This document shows positions 10,601 through 21,135 of a stretch of DNA of 64,000 nt, one piece after another. The notes under the pieces were generated by a model. That model had not been told where the DNA came from. It did no database searches and worked only from the letters and a program-made list of their open reading frames with translations. Made by a program: the position numbers and the translations under genes. The stretch's first letter is position 1; each line of letters opens with the position of its first letter. Source of the stretch: Candidatus Aalborgicola danicus. Its GTDB lineage: Bacteria > Pseudomonadota > Gammaproteobacteria > Burkholderiales > Burkholderiaceae_C. The stretch is taken from assembly GCA_016703945.1 (NCBI GenBank), contig JADJBC010000060.1, forward strand, positions 1 through 64,000, in the 5' to 3' direction.

Positions 10601-11254
10601 GTGGACGAACTGGTGGCCAAGCGGGTCGAGTTCTTGACCGGTTACCAGAATGCCGCTTATGCGGCGAGTTATGCCAGCTTCGTGGATTCGGTGCGCCGCG
10701 CCGAATCAGCAATGGCGCAGACGGCAGAGTCGGCCAAGCGCGAGGATCTGCCACTGACCCAGGCTGTGGCGCGATATTTGTTCAAGCTCATGGCCTACAA
10801 GGACGAGTACGAAGTGGCGCGCCTGCACACTGACACTGCTTTCCTGGCCAAAGTCAATTCCCAGTTTGAAGGCGACTTCACGCTGAACTACCACTTGGCA
10901 CCCCCACTGCTGGCCAAAACCAATGCCGCAGGTGAACTGCAAAAACAACGCTATGGCGCCTGGATGCAAACGGCCTTCCGACTGTTGGCGCCGCTCAAGG
11001 TGTTGCGCGGTGGTCCTCTGGACATCTTTGGCTATTCCGAAGAACGCCGCCACGAACGTGCTCTGGCGGGGGAGTACCAGGATGCGGTGCAGGGCCTTTT
11101 GCCCCAATTGAACGCAAGCAACCGGGACGCTGCAGTGGCCTTTGCCCGCCTGCCGGAGCAAATCCGCGGTTACGGCCATATCAAGGCACGGCATTTGGCG
11201 GCGGCCCGCCAGCAGTGGTCGGTGTTGCTGGAACGCTTTCACCGTCCGACCTGA
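7607..11254 (+). CDS. Fused indolepyruvate:ferredoxin oxidoreductase (alpha plus gamma type)
   Basis: This thiamine-diphosphate enzyme oxidatively decarboxylates aryl pyruvates from aromatic amino acids to aryl-acetyl-CoA, passing electrons to ferredoxin. About 1,215 residues are read from ATG 7607, chosen because MNAPLPEHV matches the usual fused N-terminus. The 2-oxoacid oxidoreductase core comes first, with the ThDP-binding part around residues 500-590 (GDGTYFHSGLLAVRQS, YNDAVAMTGGQ). A 4Fe-4S cluster region with CEGCGDCSVQSNC follows near residue 680. A C-terminal gamma domain starts at about 780 with GVGGTGVITIGQLLGV. The large single-chain form without a separate ferredoxin domain gene is typical of beta- and alphaproteobacteria. 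The divergent Lrp-type gene upstream is the likely regulator. Confidence 0.95.
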   Translation: MNAPLPEHVRKALETVTLDDKYSLDYGHAFMSGVQALVKLPMLQRVRDQRVGKNTAGFISGYRGSPLGTYDQSLQKAEKFLKAHHVVFQPGVNEELAATALWGTQQLGFAPPGSNKYDGVFGIWYGKGPGVDRCSDVFKHANMAGTTPWGGVIAVAGDDHISKSSTAAHQSDHIFKACGTPVFFPANVQEILDLGIHAFAMSRFSGVWAGMKTIQEIVESSATAMIDPDRVQIKIPTDFVIPNGGLHIRWPDHALEQEARLFDYKWYAALAYIRANRLNYNVIEGPNDRLGLIASGKAYNDTRQALLDLGLDDATCRRVGIRLHKVGVVWPLEAQLTREFATGLQEILVVEEKRQVIEYQLKEGLYNWRSDVRPRVLGKFNEAESDASGFGSGGEWGMANPHANTLLRANADLSPAIIARAIAKRITLMGVDADTAARIDAQLAILNAKEQSMQVLEVARAKADIKLGDRQPWFCSGCPHNTSTKVPEGSRAMAGIGCHFMTIWMDRATVGFTQMGGEGVPWVGQQPFSHDQHMFANLGDGTYFHSGLLAVRQSIAAGVNITYKILYNDAVAMTGGQQIGERAEGHSVVQIAQSMRAEGAVQIVVVTDEPLKYQGVELAQGVAVHHRDALDTIQKQFREIKGTTVIIYDQTCATEKRRRRKRGTLADPAKRVVINELVCEGCGDCSVQSNCVSVEPLETEFGRKRQINQSTCNKDFSCVKGFCPSFVTVEGGQLRKKTKGKSTVATEVGALPAPRIPQLSGAGHSADGSASGGAWGIIVAGVGGTGVITIGQLLGVAAHLEGKGIVTQDAGGLAQKGGATWSHVLIAATQDDIRTTRVSMASADLVIGCDPIVVAGKETVLRMRQGRTHVALNSHSAPTAAFVSNPNWTNPAQECLAEIARVVGDAGVGAFDADAIATQFLGDSIYTNPVMLGYAWQKGWIPLQLVSLIRAMELNAVAVDNNKAAFAWGRQAALDWPAVQKLLNPGQVITFTPRHTHSVDELVAKRVEFLTGYQNAAYAASYASFVDSVRRAESAMAQTAESAKREDLPLTQAVARYLFKLMAYKDEYEVARLHTDTAFLAKVNSQFEGDFTLNYHLAPPLLAKTNAAGELQKQRYGAWMQTAFRLLAPLKVLRGGPLDIFGYSEERRHERALAGEYQDAVQGLLPQLNASNRDAAVAFARLPEQIRGYGHIKARHLAAARQQWSVLLERFHRPT

Positions 11255-11395
11255 ACTTGCGTGGGGATTAGTTGCTGTCCAAACGGAAAGCATTCGGCCT
11301 CGCCCGATTACAATCAAGGGTTGCCCCAGTGCATAGTCGCCACCGATAAAAAGGTGGCGGGTATTCCTTTGTCCCTTGTTTTGTGGAGTTTGCCT

Positions 11396-11728
11396 GTGTT
11401 TATTTCCTCTGCTTTTGCCCAAACCGCTCCCGCCGCCGCCGCTGGGGGCGGTATGCAGGATTCCCTGATGAGCATGTTGCCATTGGTTTTGATGTTTGTA
11501 GTGCTTTACTTTGTGATGATCCGTCCTCAGATGAAGAAGCAGAAAGAGCACAAGGCGATGATTGATGCCGTCGCCAAAGGTGACGAAGTGGTCACCGCCG
11601 GTGGTGTTTTGGGGAAAATTAGCAAAATTGGTGACAACTATTTGGGCATTGAAGTGGCTAGCGGTGTCGAGATCCAGATCCAGCGTAGTGCCGTAGTCCA
11701 GGTTTTGCCCAAGGGCTCAATCAAGTAA
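11396..11728 (+). CDS. yajC: Preprotein translocase accessory subunit YajC
   Basis: This small inner-membrane protein associates with SecDF. A GTG at 11396 is preferred because it gives the family's MFISSAFAQ-type start, sits 7 bases after a GGAG ribosome binding site, and yields 110 residues, the normal size. A longer in-frame upstream extension has no family counterpart. One membrane helix (SLMSMLPLVLMFVVLYFVMI) is followed by the basic stretch RPQMKKQKEHK and a small C-terminal domain with GDEVVTAGGVLGKI. secD follows 37 bases downstream. In many betaproteobacteria queA and tgt come just before yajC; here the oxidoreductase gene does. Confidence 0.95.
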   Translation: MFISSAFAQTAPAAAAGGGMQDSLMSMLPLVLMFVVLYFVMIRPQMKKQKEHKAMIDAVAKGDEVVTAGGVLGKISKIGDNYLGIEVASGVEIQIQRSAVVQVLPKGSIK

Positions 11729-11765
11729 TACTTTTGCACACCCTTTACCCGTCTGAAATGCGATC

Positions 11766-13642
11766 ATGAACCGTTACCCCGTGTGGAAATACGCGATCAT
11801 CCTGATCGCACTGGTGGTGGGTGCCCTATACGCCCTGCCCAATGTGTTTGGCGAGGCGCCTGCTGTACAGGTTTCCGCAGCGAAACCCAATCTCAAACTT
11901 GACGCTGCAACCCTCAGCCGGGTGGAAGACACACTCAAGGCTGTTGGCATCACCGCCGATGCTGTGGCATTGGAGGGGCCTCCATCAAAGCCAGGTTTGC
12001 CAGCACTGATGTGCAATTGAAAGCCAAGGATGCGATCCAAAAGGCACTCAACCCGAATGCCAATGACCCATCCTACGTGGTGGCTTTAAACCTCCTCTCG
12101 CGCTCCCCGGCATGGTTAACCGCATTACACGCATCACCCATGTACCTGGGTCTGGATTTGCGCGGCGGTGTGCACTTCATGTTGCAGGTCGACATGCAGG
12201 CGGCGCTGACCAAGCGGGCGGAATCCCTGACTGGCGACATCCGGACGACATTGCGTGAAAAAAACGTACGCCACAGCGGCGTCAGCCGCAACGGACAGAA
12301 CATTGAAGTTCGCTTTCGCGACGCCGCCACCGCAGAGGCCGCGCGGCGAATCATCCAGGAGCAATTTTCAGAACTTGCGACCAACGAGAGCGCAGAAGGC
12401 GCCGAGGTGAAGATGCTGGCCACCATTCAACCCGTGGCCGCACGCAAGATTCAGGAACAAGCCCTGAAACAAAACATTACCACCCTGCACAACCGGATCA
12501 ATGAACTGGGAGTCGCCGAACCGGTGATTCAACAGCAGGGGCTTGACCGCATTGTTGTCCAGTTGCCTGGAATCCAGGACGTCGCCCGTGCCAAGGACTT
12601 GATTGGCCGCACAGCGACACTTGAATTGCGACTGGTCGACGACAGCGTCGCCGCGCGCGATGCCGAGACTGGCGCTGGCGCTGTTCCGTTTGGGTCCGAA
12701 CGTTTTCTGGAACGTGATGGGCGAGCGGTCATCGTCAAGAAACAGGTGATTCTTGCGGGTGACAGTCTGACCGACGCGCAACCAGGATTCGACTCGCAAA
12801 CGCAGCAACCCAAAGTCGACCTGACGGTTGACGCCAAAGGTGGGCGCATCATGCGCGACGTCAGTCGTGAAAATCTCAAGAAACGCATGGCCATTGTCCT
12901 CTTTGAGAAGGGACGCGGCGAAGTGCTGACAGCGCCGGTGATACAGGGTGAATTGGGCAACCGATTCCAGATATCAGGTTCCATGAGTGTGGTGGAGGCC
13001 AACGACCTGGCACTCCTTCTGCGGGCTGGCTCTCTGGCTGCTCCCATGGACATCATCGAAGAGCGCTCCATTGGACCAAGTCTCGGCGCGGAAAACATTG
13101 CCAAAGGTTTTAACAGCGTGACTTGGGGTTTTGTGGCGGTCGCGATCTTCATGTGTCTGTACTACATGCTGTTTGGCGTGATCTCCAGCGTGTCACTGGC
13201 ATTCAACCTGTTGCTACTGGTGGCGGTTTTGTCCATGCTGCAGGCAACGCTGACCTTGCCGGGCATGGCGGCCATGGCGTTGGTATTGGGTATGGCGATT
13301 GACGCCAATGTGCTCATCAACGAACGCGTGCGCGAAGAGTTGCGCAACGGGGCATCCCCGCAGGCAGCCATCCACGCGGGGTACGACCGCGCTTGGGCCA
13401 CCATCATTGACTCCAACGTGACGACCCTGATAGCGGGCCTCGCGCTGCTCGCTTTCGGTTCAGGTCCCGTACGTGGCTTCGCAGTCGTGCATTGTCTGGG
13501 CATACTGACAAGCATGTTTTCTGGTGTTTTCTTCTCGCGCGGTGTCGTGAATTTGTGGTACGGTCGCCAGAAGAAACTCAAAGGCGTGTCCATAGGGACA
13601 GTTTGGCGGCCGGATTCAGACAATCAGGTCTCGACAAACTAA
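11766..13642 (+). CDS. secD: Protein translocase subunit SecD, one frameshift near 11976
   Basis: SecD uses the proton motive force to pull exported proteins across the inner membrane. The N-terminus (MNRYPVWKYAIILIALVVGA) carries the first membrane helix. The frame breaks in a G-run near 11976, where GAGGGGCC would read correctly with one more G. The following frame resumes as SIKARFASTDVQLKAKDAIQ. The remainder holds YLGLDLRGGVHFMLQVDM, the periplasmic P1 domain and the C-terminal RND-type membrane bundle (FNSVTWGFVAVAIFMCLYYM, GMAIDANVLINERVREELR). The corrected length is 625 residues, normal for the family. The gene is normally required for efficient growth, so a real break is unlikely. 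Confidence 0.92.
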
Positions 13643-13653
13643 GGGAAACAGTC

Positions 13654-14615
13654 ATGGAATTTTTCAAAATTCACCGCGACATTCCGTTTATGCGGCATGC
13701 GCTGGTGTTCAACTTGGTGTCACTGGCTACCTTTTTGGCGGCCGTGTTTTTTCTGTTTTCCCGGGGTTTGCATTTGTCCGTGGAGTTCACGGGCGGCACC
13801 CTGATGGAAGTCAGCTACTCCCAGCCCGCTGATCTCAATACCATCCGCAACAACGTCGCCGCCTTGGGCATCAATGATGTCCAGGTCCAGAACTTTGGCA
13901 CCGCCCAGGATGTGCTGATCCGCATGCCGGTGCAAAAAGGAAGTACCTCGGGCGCTCAGAGTGAACGGGTTGTGGGTTGGAGACCTTGAAGGCAGCTGAC
14001 CCCAGCGCCACCTTGCGACGCACTGAATTTGTCGGCCCCCAGGTCGGGGATGAATTGTTCGCCGACGGCCTGAAGGCATTGGCCAGTGTGGTCGTGGGCA
14101 TCATGCTGTATTTGGCCATTCGCTTCGAATGGAAGTTTGCCGTCGCGGCCATCATCGCCAATCTGCATGACGTCATCATTATTCTGGGCTTTTTCGCGTT
14201 TTTCCAATGGGAGTTTTCATTGCCGGTGCTGGCCGCAGTATTGGCAGTTCTAGGGTACTCCGTCAATGAGTCCGTCGTGATTTTTGACCGGATTCGCGAG
14301 AACTTCCGCCGCTACCGGAAAATGAACACGGTGCAGATCATTGACAACGCAATTACATCCACGATCAGCCGAACCATCATTACGCACGGATCCACGCAGT
14401 TGATGGTGTTATCCATGTTGCTGTTTGGGGGCGCCACCTTGCACTACTTCGCGCTCGCACTGACCATTGGTATTTTGTTTGGCATTTACTCCTCGGTGTT
14501 TGTTGCCGCGGCGATTGCCATGTGGCTTGGCATCCAACGCGAGGACCTGGTCAAAGGCGGTGGACCCAAGAAGGAAACCGACCCAACCGACCCCAACGCG
14601 GGCGCCACGGTGTAA
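13654..14615 (+). CDS. secF: Protein translocase subunit SecF, one frameshift near 13972
   Basis: SecF is the partner of SecD in the proton-driven export motor. The start ATG at 13654 (MEFFKIHRDIPFMRHALVFN) follows secD by 11 bases and an AGGGAAAC ribosome binding site. The N-terminal part has the family motif VEFTGGTLMEVSY. The frame breaks at GTTGTGGGTTGG, which reads on correctly as VVGLETLKAADPSATLRRTE if one G is added. The last five helices follow, including GYSVNESVVIFDRIRENFR. The corrected 320-residue protein matches normal SecF length. The lesion is again in a G-run, so base-calling error is the likely cause. Confidence 0.92.
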
Positions 14616-14630
14616 GCTTTTCCTGGATTT

Positions 14631-17283
14631 ATGGCCACAGCTCCCAGTTCAATCCCGCGCACTCCCAGACTGCAATTCGCCAGGGTGGTGCGTGAGCGCT
14701 TCCTTGCTGAAGCGGGCAAGGCCTTGATTGAAATCAGTGGTGCCGTGCATGAACAAATCACGACGTTGATGGATGAACCCAGCAACGCCAGGGAAGGTCA
14801 GGATCGGCGAGACACATGGATGGCCTACAAAAAGTGCCGCCCACTGTGGGTCGACGGTACGATGAAGGTATGGCGGGAGTGCCTGGACCCCCAAAGTAAA
14901 AAAACAGGCAAATCTTGAGGCTGCTGGCTTGCAATTGGTTGGTACCGAGGTCGTCGAGAATAAAATTCTTGCGTCGCGAATGGTGATGGCCGTCATGGAC
15001 AAGGTCAGCAGCCAGCTGGAAGACTTGCGTTTACGGATGCAGTTTTTGGAAGGCACCGAAGAGCTGGCTGGCAACGATTTGTTGCGGCCCGAAGTTTTGG
15101 TACTGCTGATGGTTGAACAATGGGCCAACTCGGGTATGCCTGGCGACTCGTGGGCCCTTGTCAACGAAGTGGTTCAAAAATTGCTGGTTGAGCGTCTCAA
15201 GGCGGCTTATGGCAATGCCAACGAGGCCATGATCAAGAAGGGTGTCATGCCCACGATTGAATTGAAGGATCGCGTCAAGAGTCCTTCACGCGGTGCTACC
15301 CCACCCGCTCGCCCTCGCGCGTCACCGCCGTCCGGACCGAGTCAGACGTCCGATGGAGCCCCATCAGCACACGGTGAATTGGGACAGGGTGGTGGCAATG
15401 CCGGATACGCTCAGGGCGGCCACACCCAGGGGCAGGCGCCTTATGGCAGTCAATCAGGACCCACTGACCCCGCTGGCGATGGCCACGGCCCCAGCCAGTT
15501 TTCGCAGCGCGGTTACGCGGACTCCAATGCACCGCCCAGCGCAGGCGGGTCAGAACCGCGCGCCGCCGGCGGATTCTTTGGCGGCCGTTTGGGCTGGGGC
15601 GCCAAGTCCGCTACCCAAGGCAACGGCGGCACAACACAAGAGGCCTCGGGCTCATCGGGTTCCTCGGTTGGCGGCGGATCTGCTCCGACGCCATTTTGGA
15701 AACAATCCACGGGTATGCAAAACAACGTGGGGCACGGTCACTCTGCCTCCGAGGAAACCCGCATGATGACGTCGACTACACCGATGGCACGTGCACGAAA
15801 CCGCGCACAGGGGGTCATCGGTCAGATTCGCCGTTTGTTTGTGAGCCATGTCGGTGGTGATTTTGGCGGCACAGCCCCGCATCATGCCCCTTCGCCAGCA
15901 CTGGCTGCTGCCATGGCGCCGCCGCTGCCTGGACAGGCTGGCACTTATGCGGCCGGCGGCACGCTGTATGAGGACTACAGCCCTGCCGGTGTGGCCCGGG
16001 TTGCCGTTGATCTGCGCGAAAAAACGGCAGAACTCAAGAAGAAGGCTGAGACCAAAGGTGAAAAGGCCACCATTGAAATTGTCGCCCTGATGTTTCAGGC
16101 GATTCTGGCCGAAGAACGGATTCCACCTGGTATCCGGGTATGGTTTGCCCGTTTGCAGATGCCGGTATTGCGCATGGCGTTGGAAGACCCCGATTTCTTG
16201 GGCACCACCAACCACCCGGCACGCTTGTTGATTGATCGTATGGGCTCTTGTGTCATGGGGTTTGATGCGACCGGCGTGCAAGGAAACGCCATGGAGCTAG
16301 AGATCAAACGTATCGTCCAGGTTATCGAGCAATACCCGGAAACAGGCAAAAGGTCTACCAGGTCGTTTATGAGGAATTTCAGAAATTCCTCTCAAAATTC
16401 TTGACCGAAAAAGACTCTACCCAAAAGATTGTCAGTGTTGCGCAGCAGGTTGAGCAAAAGGAAACGCTCGCCATTCAATACACCATAGAAATGCGCAACA
16501 TGCTCAAAGACATGCCGGTGCGCGAGGAAATCCGCGAGTTCCTGTTCAAAGTCTGGGCCGAAGTATTGGCGGTTGCTGCCGTGCGCAAAGGCCCACAGCA
16601 CAAGGACACGCTGATGCTCAAGAAATCGGCGACCGACCTCGTTTGGTCGGCAAGTGCCAAACCCAACCGCGCCGACCGGGCGCGGGTGATTCAGGATTTG
16701 CCCAACTTGCTGCTGCGTTTGCGCTCTGGCATGGCGTTGTTGGCAATGGCGCCATCAGAGCAAGATACGCATATCAAGACCGTCAGCGATACGCTGGCTG
16801 ACGCCTTTTTGTCCAAAACCCAGGCTATTCCACAGGCCAAGATCGATGCGATGGCACAGCGCCTCGGAAACCTGGAAGATTTTGTCAGTGAAGATGGTTT
16901 GGGGGATCTTCCACTGGATGCCGAGAGCATAGAAATGATGCTGGGCATCGACGCATCGGCCATCGAAGTGGTTGGCAACGGGGGCTCAAGGCCCACCGCT
17001 GCCATGATGGCCTGGGGGACAAGAGCTGCAGTTGGGTTCGTGGTTCACTCTGGACCATAACAACCAAATTACCCAGGTCCAGTTTGCCTGGCGTAGTGAA
17101 CGCAAACATTTGAATTTGTTTGCAGCCAGTTCAGGAAAGAGTTACCTCATTCAAGGGGGCCGCTTGGCGGCCTATTTGCAGGCTGGCTTGTTGCTGCCGC
17201 AAGAAGAAGAAACCTTGACGGTTCGTGCCACACGGGACGCACTGTCCAAGATTGAGGCCAATCCGGAACGTTTGATGCATTAG
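14631..17283 (+). CDS. DUF1631-family protein, three frameshifts
   Basis: The protein is of unknown function in a family common in beta- and gammaproteobacteria. Corrections near 14900 (A-run), 16350 (A-run) and 17015 (G-run) join four frames into about 883 residues. The frames overlap in family-consistent positions: ...WRECLDPQ, LQLVGTEVVENKIL, VYQVVYEEFQKFLSKF, LQLGSWFTLDHNNQITQVQF. A Gly-, Ser- and Pro-rich low-complexity linker lies around residues 220-370. The helical part following it has KIVSVAQQVEQKETLAIQY. The C-terminal 80 residues resemble a small beta-barrel like those of PilZ-type domains. This is an inference from pattern, not a proven homology. It follows secF by 15 bases and could be cotranscribed. 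Confidence 0.8.
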
Positions 17284-17405
17284 GTCGCCACTGTCGCCCA
17301 ATGTGGGCGCCTCCCCGCGCCCCAAAGGTGCCGCATTTCACGGTAGGGCAGTCCGGCGGCGCAATATGACCCGCACCACGTTTGCGTGCCCAGGCCCGTT
17401 CAAAC

Positions 17406-17903
17406 TCAGTGCGCAATCCGATCAGTCGAGTCATCGCAGAGTTCGTCGAGAACCAGTGGATCGGGTTCCTGTCCAAAACTCCAGTACACCATCAATATGA
17501 TGATCTTCAGATCATCGAGGGAAACCGGCGCCCCTGGTGCCGCCATCGCGCGGTCGATGACCACTTCACGCATCGCTGCTGGCAAGACCCCGGCCGATTC
17601 CAGAAAGCTAATGAATCCCAGGCAGGTGGCACCCAAGTGGTTTTGCTCCGCTGCAGGGTAAACCCTGGCGCTGGTTGGGCATGGTTCACGCAACCAAGGC
17701 TCAGGCGAAACCAATTGCGATGTTCCGACAAAACCGGTAGAGCCCCTGGCCGCCGTGTTGAGCCCACTGAGCCAACTTAGCGCGTCGTCAATTTCATCCG
17801 ATTCAAATCCGACCGCATTGAGTTTGCGCTCCAGATGCGCGGGCTCAGGGCAGCTGTCGCCAGCGTAGTAGTTTTCGTAAACGAAGACAAGGACTTCAAA
17901 CAT
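17406..17903 (-). CDS. smg: Smg / DUF494-family protein
   Basis: This 165-residue protein starts MFEVLVFVYENYY, the signature beginning of the Smg (DUF494) family, and continues with ERKLNAVGFESDEIDDALSWL and the C-terminal LDDLKIIILMVYWSFG. Its molecular role is unknown. It lies 100 bases downstream of dprA on the same strand, the conserved dprA-smg order that leads on to topA in many proteobacteria; no topA is seen here. The GC content and length are ordinary. The protein ends LCDDSTDRIAH. Confidence 0.93.
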   Translation of the reverse strand: MFEVLVFVYENYYAGDSCPEPAHLERKLNAVGFESDEIDDALSWLSGLNTAARGSTGFVGTSQLVSPEPWLREPCPTSARVYPAAEQNHLGATCLGFISFLESAGVLPAAMREVVIDRAMAAPGAPVSLDDLKIIILMVYWSFGQEPDPLVLDELCDDSTDRIAH

Positions 17904-18003
17904 GCGTTCAATATAGCGCAGAAAACCTGATCTCTTGACCGATATCCGGCTTTACCCATAATTTCACGGTTGGCGCAAATAGGGTACAGAGGCCCCACGT
18001 ACC

Positions 18004-19164
18004 TCAAGCGCGGATGATGCGCTGAAACAGCCCGCCCGGCATGCGCACCAGCTTGCCCTGCAGTTCCAGTTCCATTAACCGCACTTGCAGCGTCGCCGTG
18101 TCGAGACCCGTGCGCGCCAAAAGGGCATCAAGGCCCATGGGCAGAAAACCCAAGGCCTGAAGCACGTCGTTTTCGCCATCGGATTCTGGCGTGTCCGAAC
18201 CCGATGTTCCCTTGGCAGGGTCGTCTGCGTGTGTATCCGGTAACAGCTCTTCCAGTACATCCTGCGCGCTTTCGACGAGTTTGGCACCTTGCCGAATGAG
18301 GGCATGGCAGCCCTGGCCTGAGTGGAATGGATGGAGCCTGGGATGGCAAACACTTCCTTGCCCTGTTCTGCTGCCAGGCGCGCGGTAATCAGTGACCCGG
18401 ACTTCAGCGCCGCCTCCACCACCACGGTGCCACAGGACAGGCCTGCAATGACGCGGTTGCGCCTGGGGAAATTAGCCGATATTGGAGGAGTACCCAACGG
18501 GTATTCACTGAGCAACACTCCGCGCTGGGCAATGCGATGGGCCAGATCACGATGCTGGCGGGGGGTAGACCCGGTCCAGCCCGGTACCCACAACGGCAAT
18601 GGTCGCGAGTTGTCCTGGGGCTGCGCCTTCAAGGGCACCCTCATGGGCGGCACCATCAACGCCCAGCGCCAAACCAGAAACGATGGTCAGACCCTGTTGG
18701 GCCAAAGCCCGCGAAAACTCCCGCGCGTTGATAGCGCCCTGGGGCGTCGGGTTGCGACTGCCCACAATGGCCACACTTCGCGCCATGCTGGTGCTGATAC
18801 CGTCTGCCGTCCAGCTTTCCGGCGCACCCATCGCATACAACAACAAGGGCGGGTCTTCCATGTGCAACAAGGACTGCGGATACGCCGGGTCCCCGAGCGT
18901 AAGAACACGGTGCTGCTGTGGACTCGCTTGCAACCATTGCCATGTCAGGTCCAACAGGGCCGGCAACTCGGCAGGTTCCGAATGAAGAGCGGCACTGACC
19001 CGGGCACCGACCAGTTGTTCCAGCGAATGCGCGGTTGCCACAAACACCTGATTAGGTAGCCCGAAGGCCGTCAGCAACCGCCGCGCCGTGGTGTTGCCGA
19101 CTCCAGGCGTCAGCCCCAGGCGCAACCAGTCTGCAAGCTCTTCACGGTCCATAGCCCCATTCAT
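18004..19164 (-). CDS. dprA: DNA processing protein DprA (Smf), two frameshifts
   Basis: DprA binds incoming single-stranded DNA and loads RecA during natural transformation. The N-terminal SAM-like part (ELADWLRLGLTPGVG) and Rossmann fold start (VAIVGSRNPTPQGAINAREF, GLTIVSGLALGVDGAAH) are in the first frame. An extra C in a C-run near 18560 shifts the frame before YPRQHRDLAHRIAQRGVLLS. After SGSLITARLAAEQGKEVFAI a missing base near 18312 shifts it again before QARGCHALIRQGAKLVES. The last frame ends in a DprA winged-helix domain (LELQGKLVRMPGGLFQRIIR) at the stop 18004-18006. The corrected length is 386 residues, normal for the family. Both breaks are in homopolymers. Confidence 0.9.
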
Positions 19165-19213
19165 TTTTCCGCTAGTGCCGGCTGTCTGGCGACCGTGTCA
19201 CTGCCAAGGCTGA

Positions 19214-20431
19214 CTATTGGCGTGGGTTGATGAGTCGGTCGCCGACCCGAACACCATCGGTAATTTCAAGAATCAGGGCGTAGGAAACCCGTTCGTAGGT
19301 GCGAAAAACCATCAACAGCCCGTTGCGCTCGTCGGGCAGCTTTAGCTCCGTGCGGCTGTCATCCGTCCGGTCAATGACGCGGGCTCCATCCTTTTGAATC
19401 GCCAACACAATGCCGGGTTCCATGCCATCGGCAGTTCCACGGTTGATGGCAACGACCTGGTTCTGTGCGGCGTTCACAACGGCGCTGCCATAAACGGACA
19501 CGATACGTCCCTCCACCAAGCCATCCGGGGCCCGTGGGGTATAGGTTTGGATCTGCCGTGGCGGCTCCGGCACCAAACGGTCACCCACCCGAATTTCTTC
19601 CTTGGCACTGATGATGTCAATGGTGGCAGGAATGATGGCCATGCTTTTGCTTCCATCGCGGTTCTCGACTTCGGACGTCCCCTCGCCACGCACCATGGTG
19701 GCTTTTCCAACATACTGTGCCTCGTAGCCCAAGATTTCTCCGGTATTGGGGTCCTTGAGTGGCGTGGCATTGCGAAACACACGGAACTGTTGCTCGCGCG
19801 CTTGGTCATCGACCATCGGCACACCTTGCGGTCCGCGTGCGTAAGCCCGGTCGCCTTTGGTAATCAATACACGGCTCTCCAATGCGGAAACAATGCGTGG
19901 GGCGGCTAGCAAACCGGCTTCATCCACCACGATAGGTTCGGCCAAAAACGCTTCAATGGCGCTGGAGCGCAGTGTTGGCAGTGCCGAGTCGGACAGCGTC
20001 TCGTAGCGCGTGCGCGGCGACACTTTGACGTTAGGCGGGTCACGCTGTTCCCCTTCCAGGCGCAACCGGGCCAGCCCGCCAACCCGATCAAGAACCAGAA
20101 CCTGGCCAGGGTAAATGCGGTGCGGGTTCTTGACATCGTCCAGATTCATGCCCCACAGCTCGGGCCAGCGCCAGGCACGCTTCAGGAACAATCCTGAAAT
20201 GGCCCACAAAGTATCGCCAGACTTCACCGTGTAGCGCTCGGGTGCATTGGTCGCCAGATCGGCCAGCGGTACGCCCTGTTTTGACACTTCGTTAGCAGTT
20301 TGCCGCTGCGCCGTGGAGATCGGGAGGTTCTGCGCCCACGCGGGAACCGCCACCAAAGCACTTGCCATTGCGCTCAGCGCGGCCAGCTTGGCCATTGCCA
20401 CGGTGGATTTGGCCAATAGGTGTGTCGTCAT
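19214..20431 (-). CDS. Secreted LysM-domain protein
   Basis: A start at ATG 20431 gives MTTHLLAKSTVAMAKLAAL, a Sec signal peptide with a likely cut after VPAWAQ. An upstream in-frame extension lacks a signal and is rejected. A LysM domain (YTVKSGDTLWAISGLFLKR, then WGMNLDDVKNPHRIYPGQVL) at about residues 70-120 should bind peptidoglycan in the periplasm. The remaining 280 residues are beta-rich repeats with paired VGDRLVP and VGDRLIN motifs and have no catalytic signature I can identify. The 405-residue protein is divergent from def. LysM proteins next to dprA and def are common in Comamonadaceae. The exact role is unknown; a cell-wall-associated scaffold is likely. Confidence 0.85.
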   Translation of the reverse strand: MTTHLLAKSTVAMAKLAALSAMASALVAVPAWAQNLPISTAQRQTANEVSKQGVPLADLATNAPERYTVKSGDTLWAISGLFLKRAWRWPELWGMNLDDVKNPHRIYPGQVLVLDRVGGLARLRLEGEQRDPPNVKVSPRTRYETLSDSALPTLRSSAIEAFLAEPIVVDEAGLLAAPRIVSALESRVLITKGDRAYARGPQGVPMVDDQAREQQFRVFRNATPLKDPNTGEILGYEAQYVGKATMVRGEGTSEVENRDGSKSMAIIPATIDIISAKEEIRVGDRLVPEPPRQIQTYTPRAPDGLVEGRIVSVYGSAVVNAAQNQVVAINRGTADGMEPGIVLAIQKDGARVIDRTDDSRTELKLPDERNGLLMVFRTYERVSYALILEITDGVRVGDRLINPRQ

Positions 20432-20626
20432 ATCGTGTTGCAGTCCCAGGAAATAACTTGATAAGTTACGCGCGATTTTGCGCTCAAGCCCCTGATTCGG
20501 CAACGTTTTTAGCCATCTGGCGCTGCGCGATCCCCCAAAAGTGGCGAAAATAGCCACATTTCCCCAATCTAGTGGCGCGGTGCTGATCACACTCCGCGCG
20601 CCCATCTGGCCCTCCGTGGATGAACT

Positions 20627-21135
20627 ATGGCTCTGCTTCCTATTCTTTGTTATCCCGACCCCAAGCTGCACCGCGTGGCAAGCCGGTCGATGGCGTTGAC
20701 GCCCGTATTCGAACTCTGGTGGCCGACATGCTGGAGACCATGTACGACGCCAAGGGCATTGGCCTGGCCGCTACACAAATCGACGTGCATGAACGATTGA
20801 TCGTGATCGATGTGTCGGAAGAGCGTGACGCACCGCTGATCCTGATCAACCCCGAACTGGTCTGGACCAGCCCTGAAACCCACATCAACGAAGAGGGCTG
20901 TCTGTCCGTTCCCGGCATCTACGATGGGGTTGAGCGTTTTGATGCCGTGCACGTGCGTGCCGGGGATGAACACGGCAATACCCGCACCATCGAAGCCGAC
21001 GGCCTGCTGGCGGTGTGTATCCAGCACGAGATGGACCACCTGCTCGGCAAGGTTTTTGTGGAATACCTGTCGCCCCTCAAGCGCAACCGCATCAAGAAAA
21101 AAATGCTCAAAGCCCAGCGTGAGGATGACCGGTGA
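20627..21135 (+). CDS. def: Peptide deformylase, one frameshift near 20681
   Basis: The enzyme removes the N-formyl group from new proteins using a metal ion. The start ATG 20627 encodes MALLPILCYPDPKLHRVA, the family's N-terminus. A missing A near 20681 (GCAAGC for GCAAAGC) then moves the sequence to the frame KPVDGVDARIRTLVADML. All three catalytic boxes are intact: GIGLAATQ, EGCLSVPG and QHEMDHL. The corrected length is 169 residues. An alternative start at 20620 in the second frame would replace the conserved N-terminus and is rejected. The stop overlaps the fmt start by 4 bases, so the two genes are translationally coupled. Confidence 0.93.
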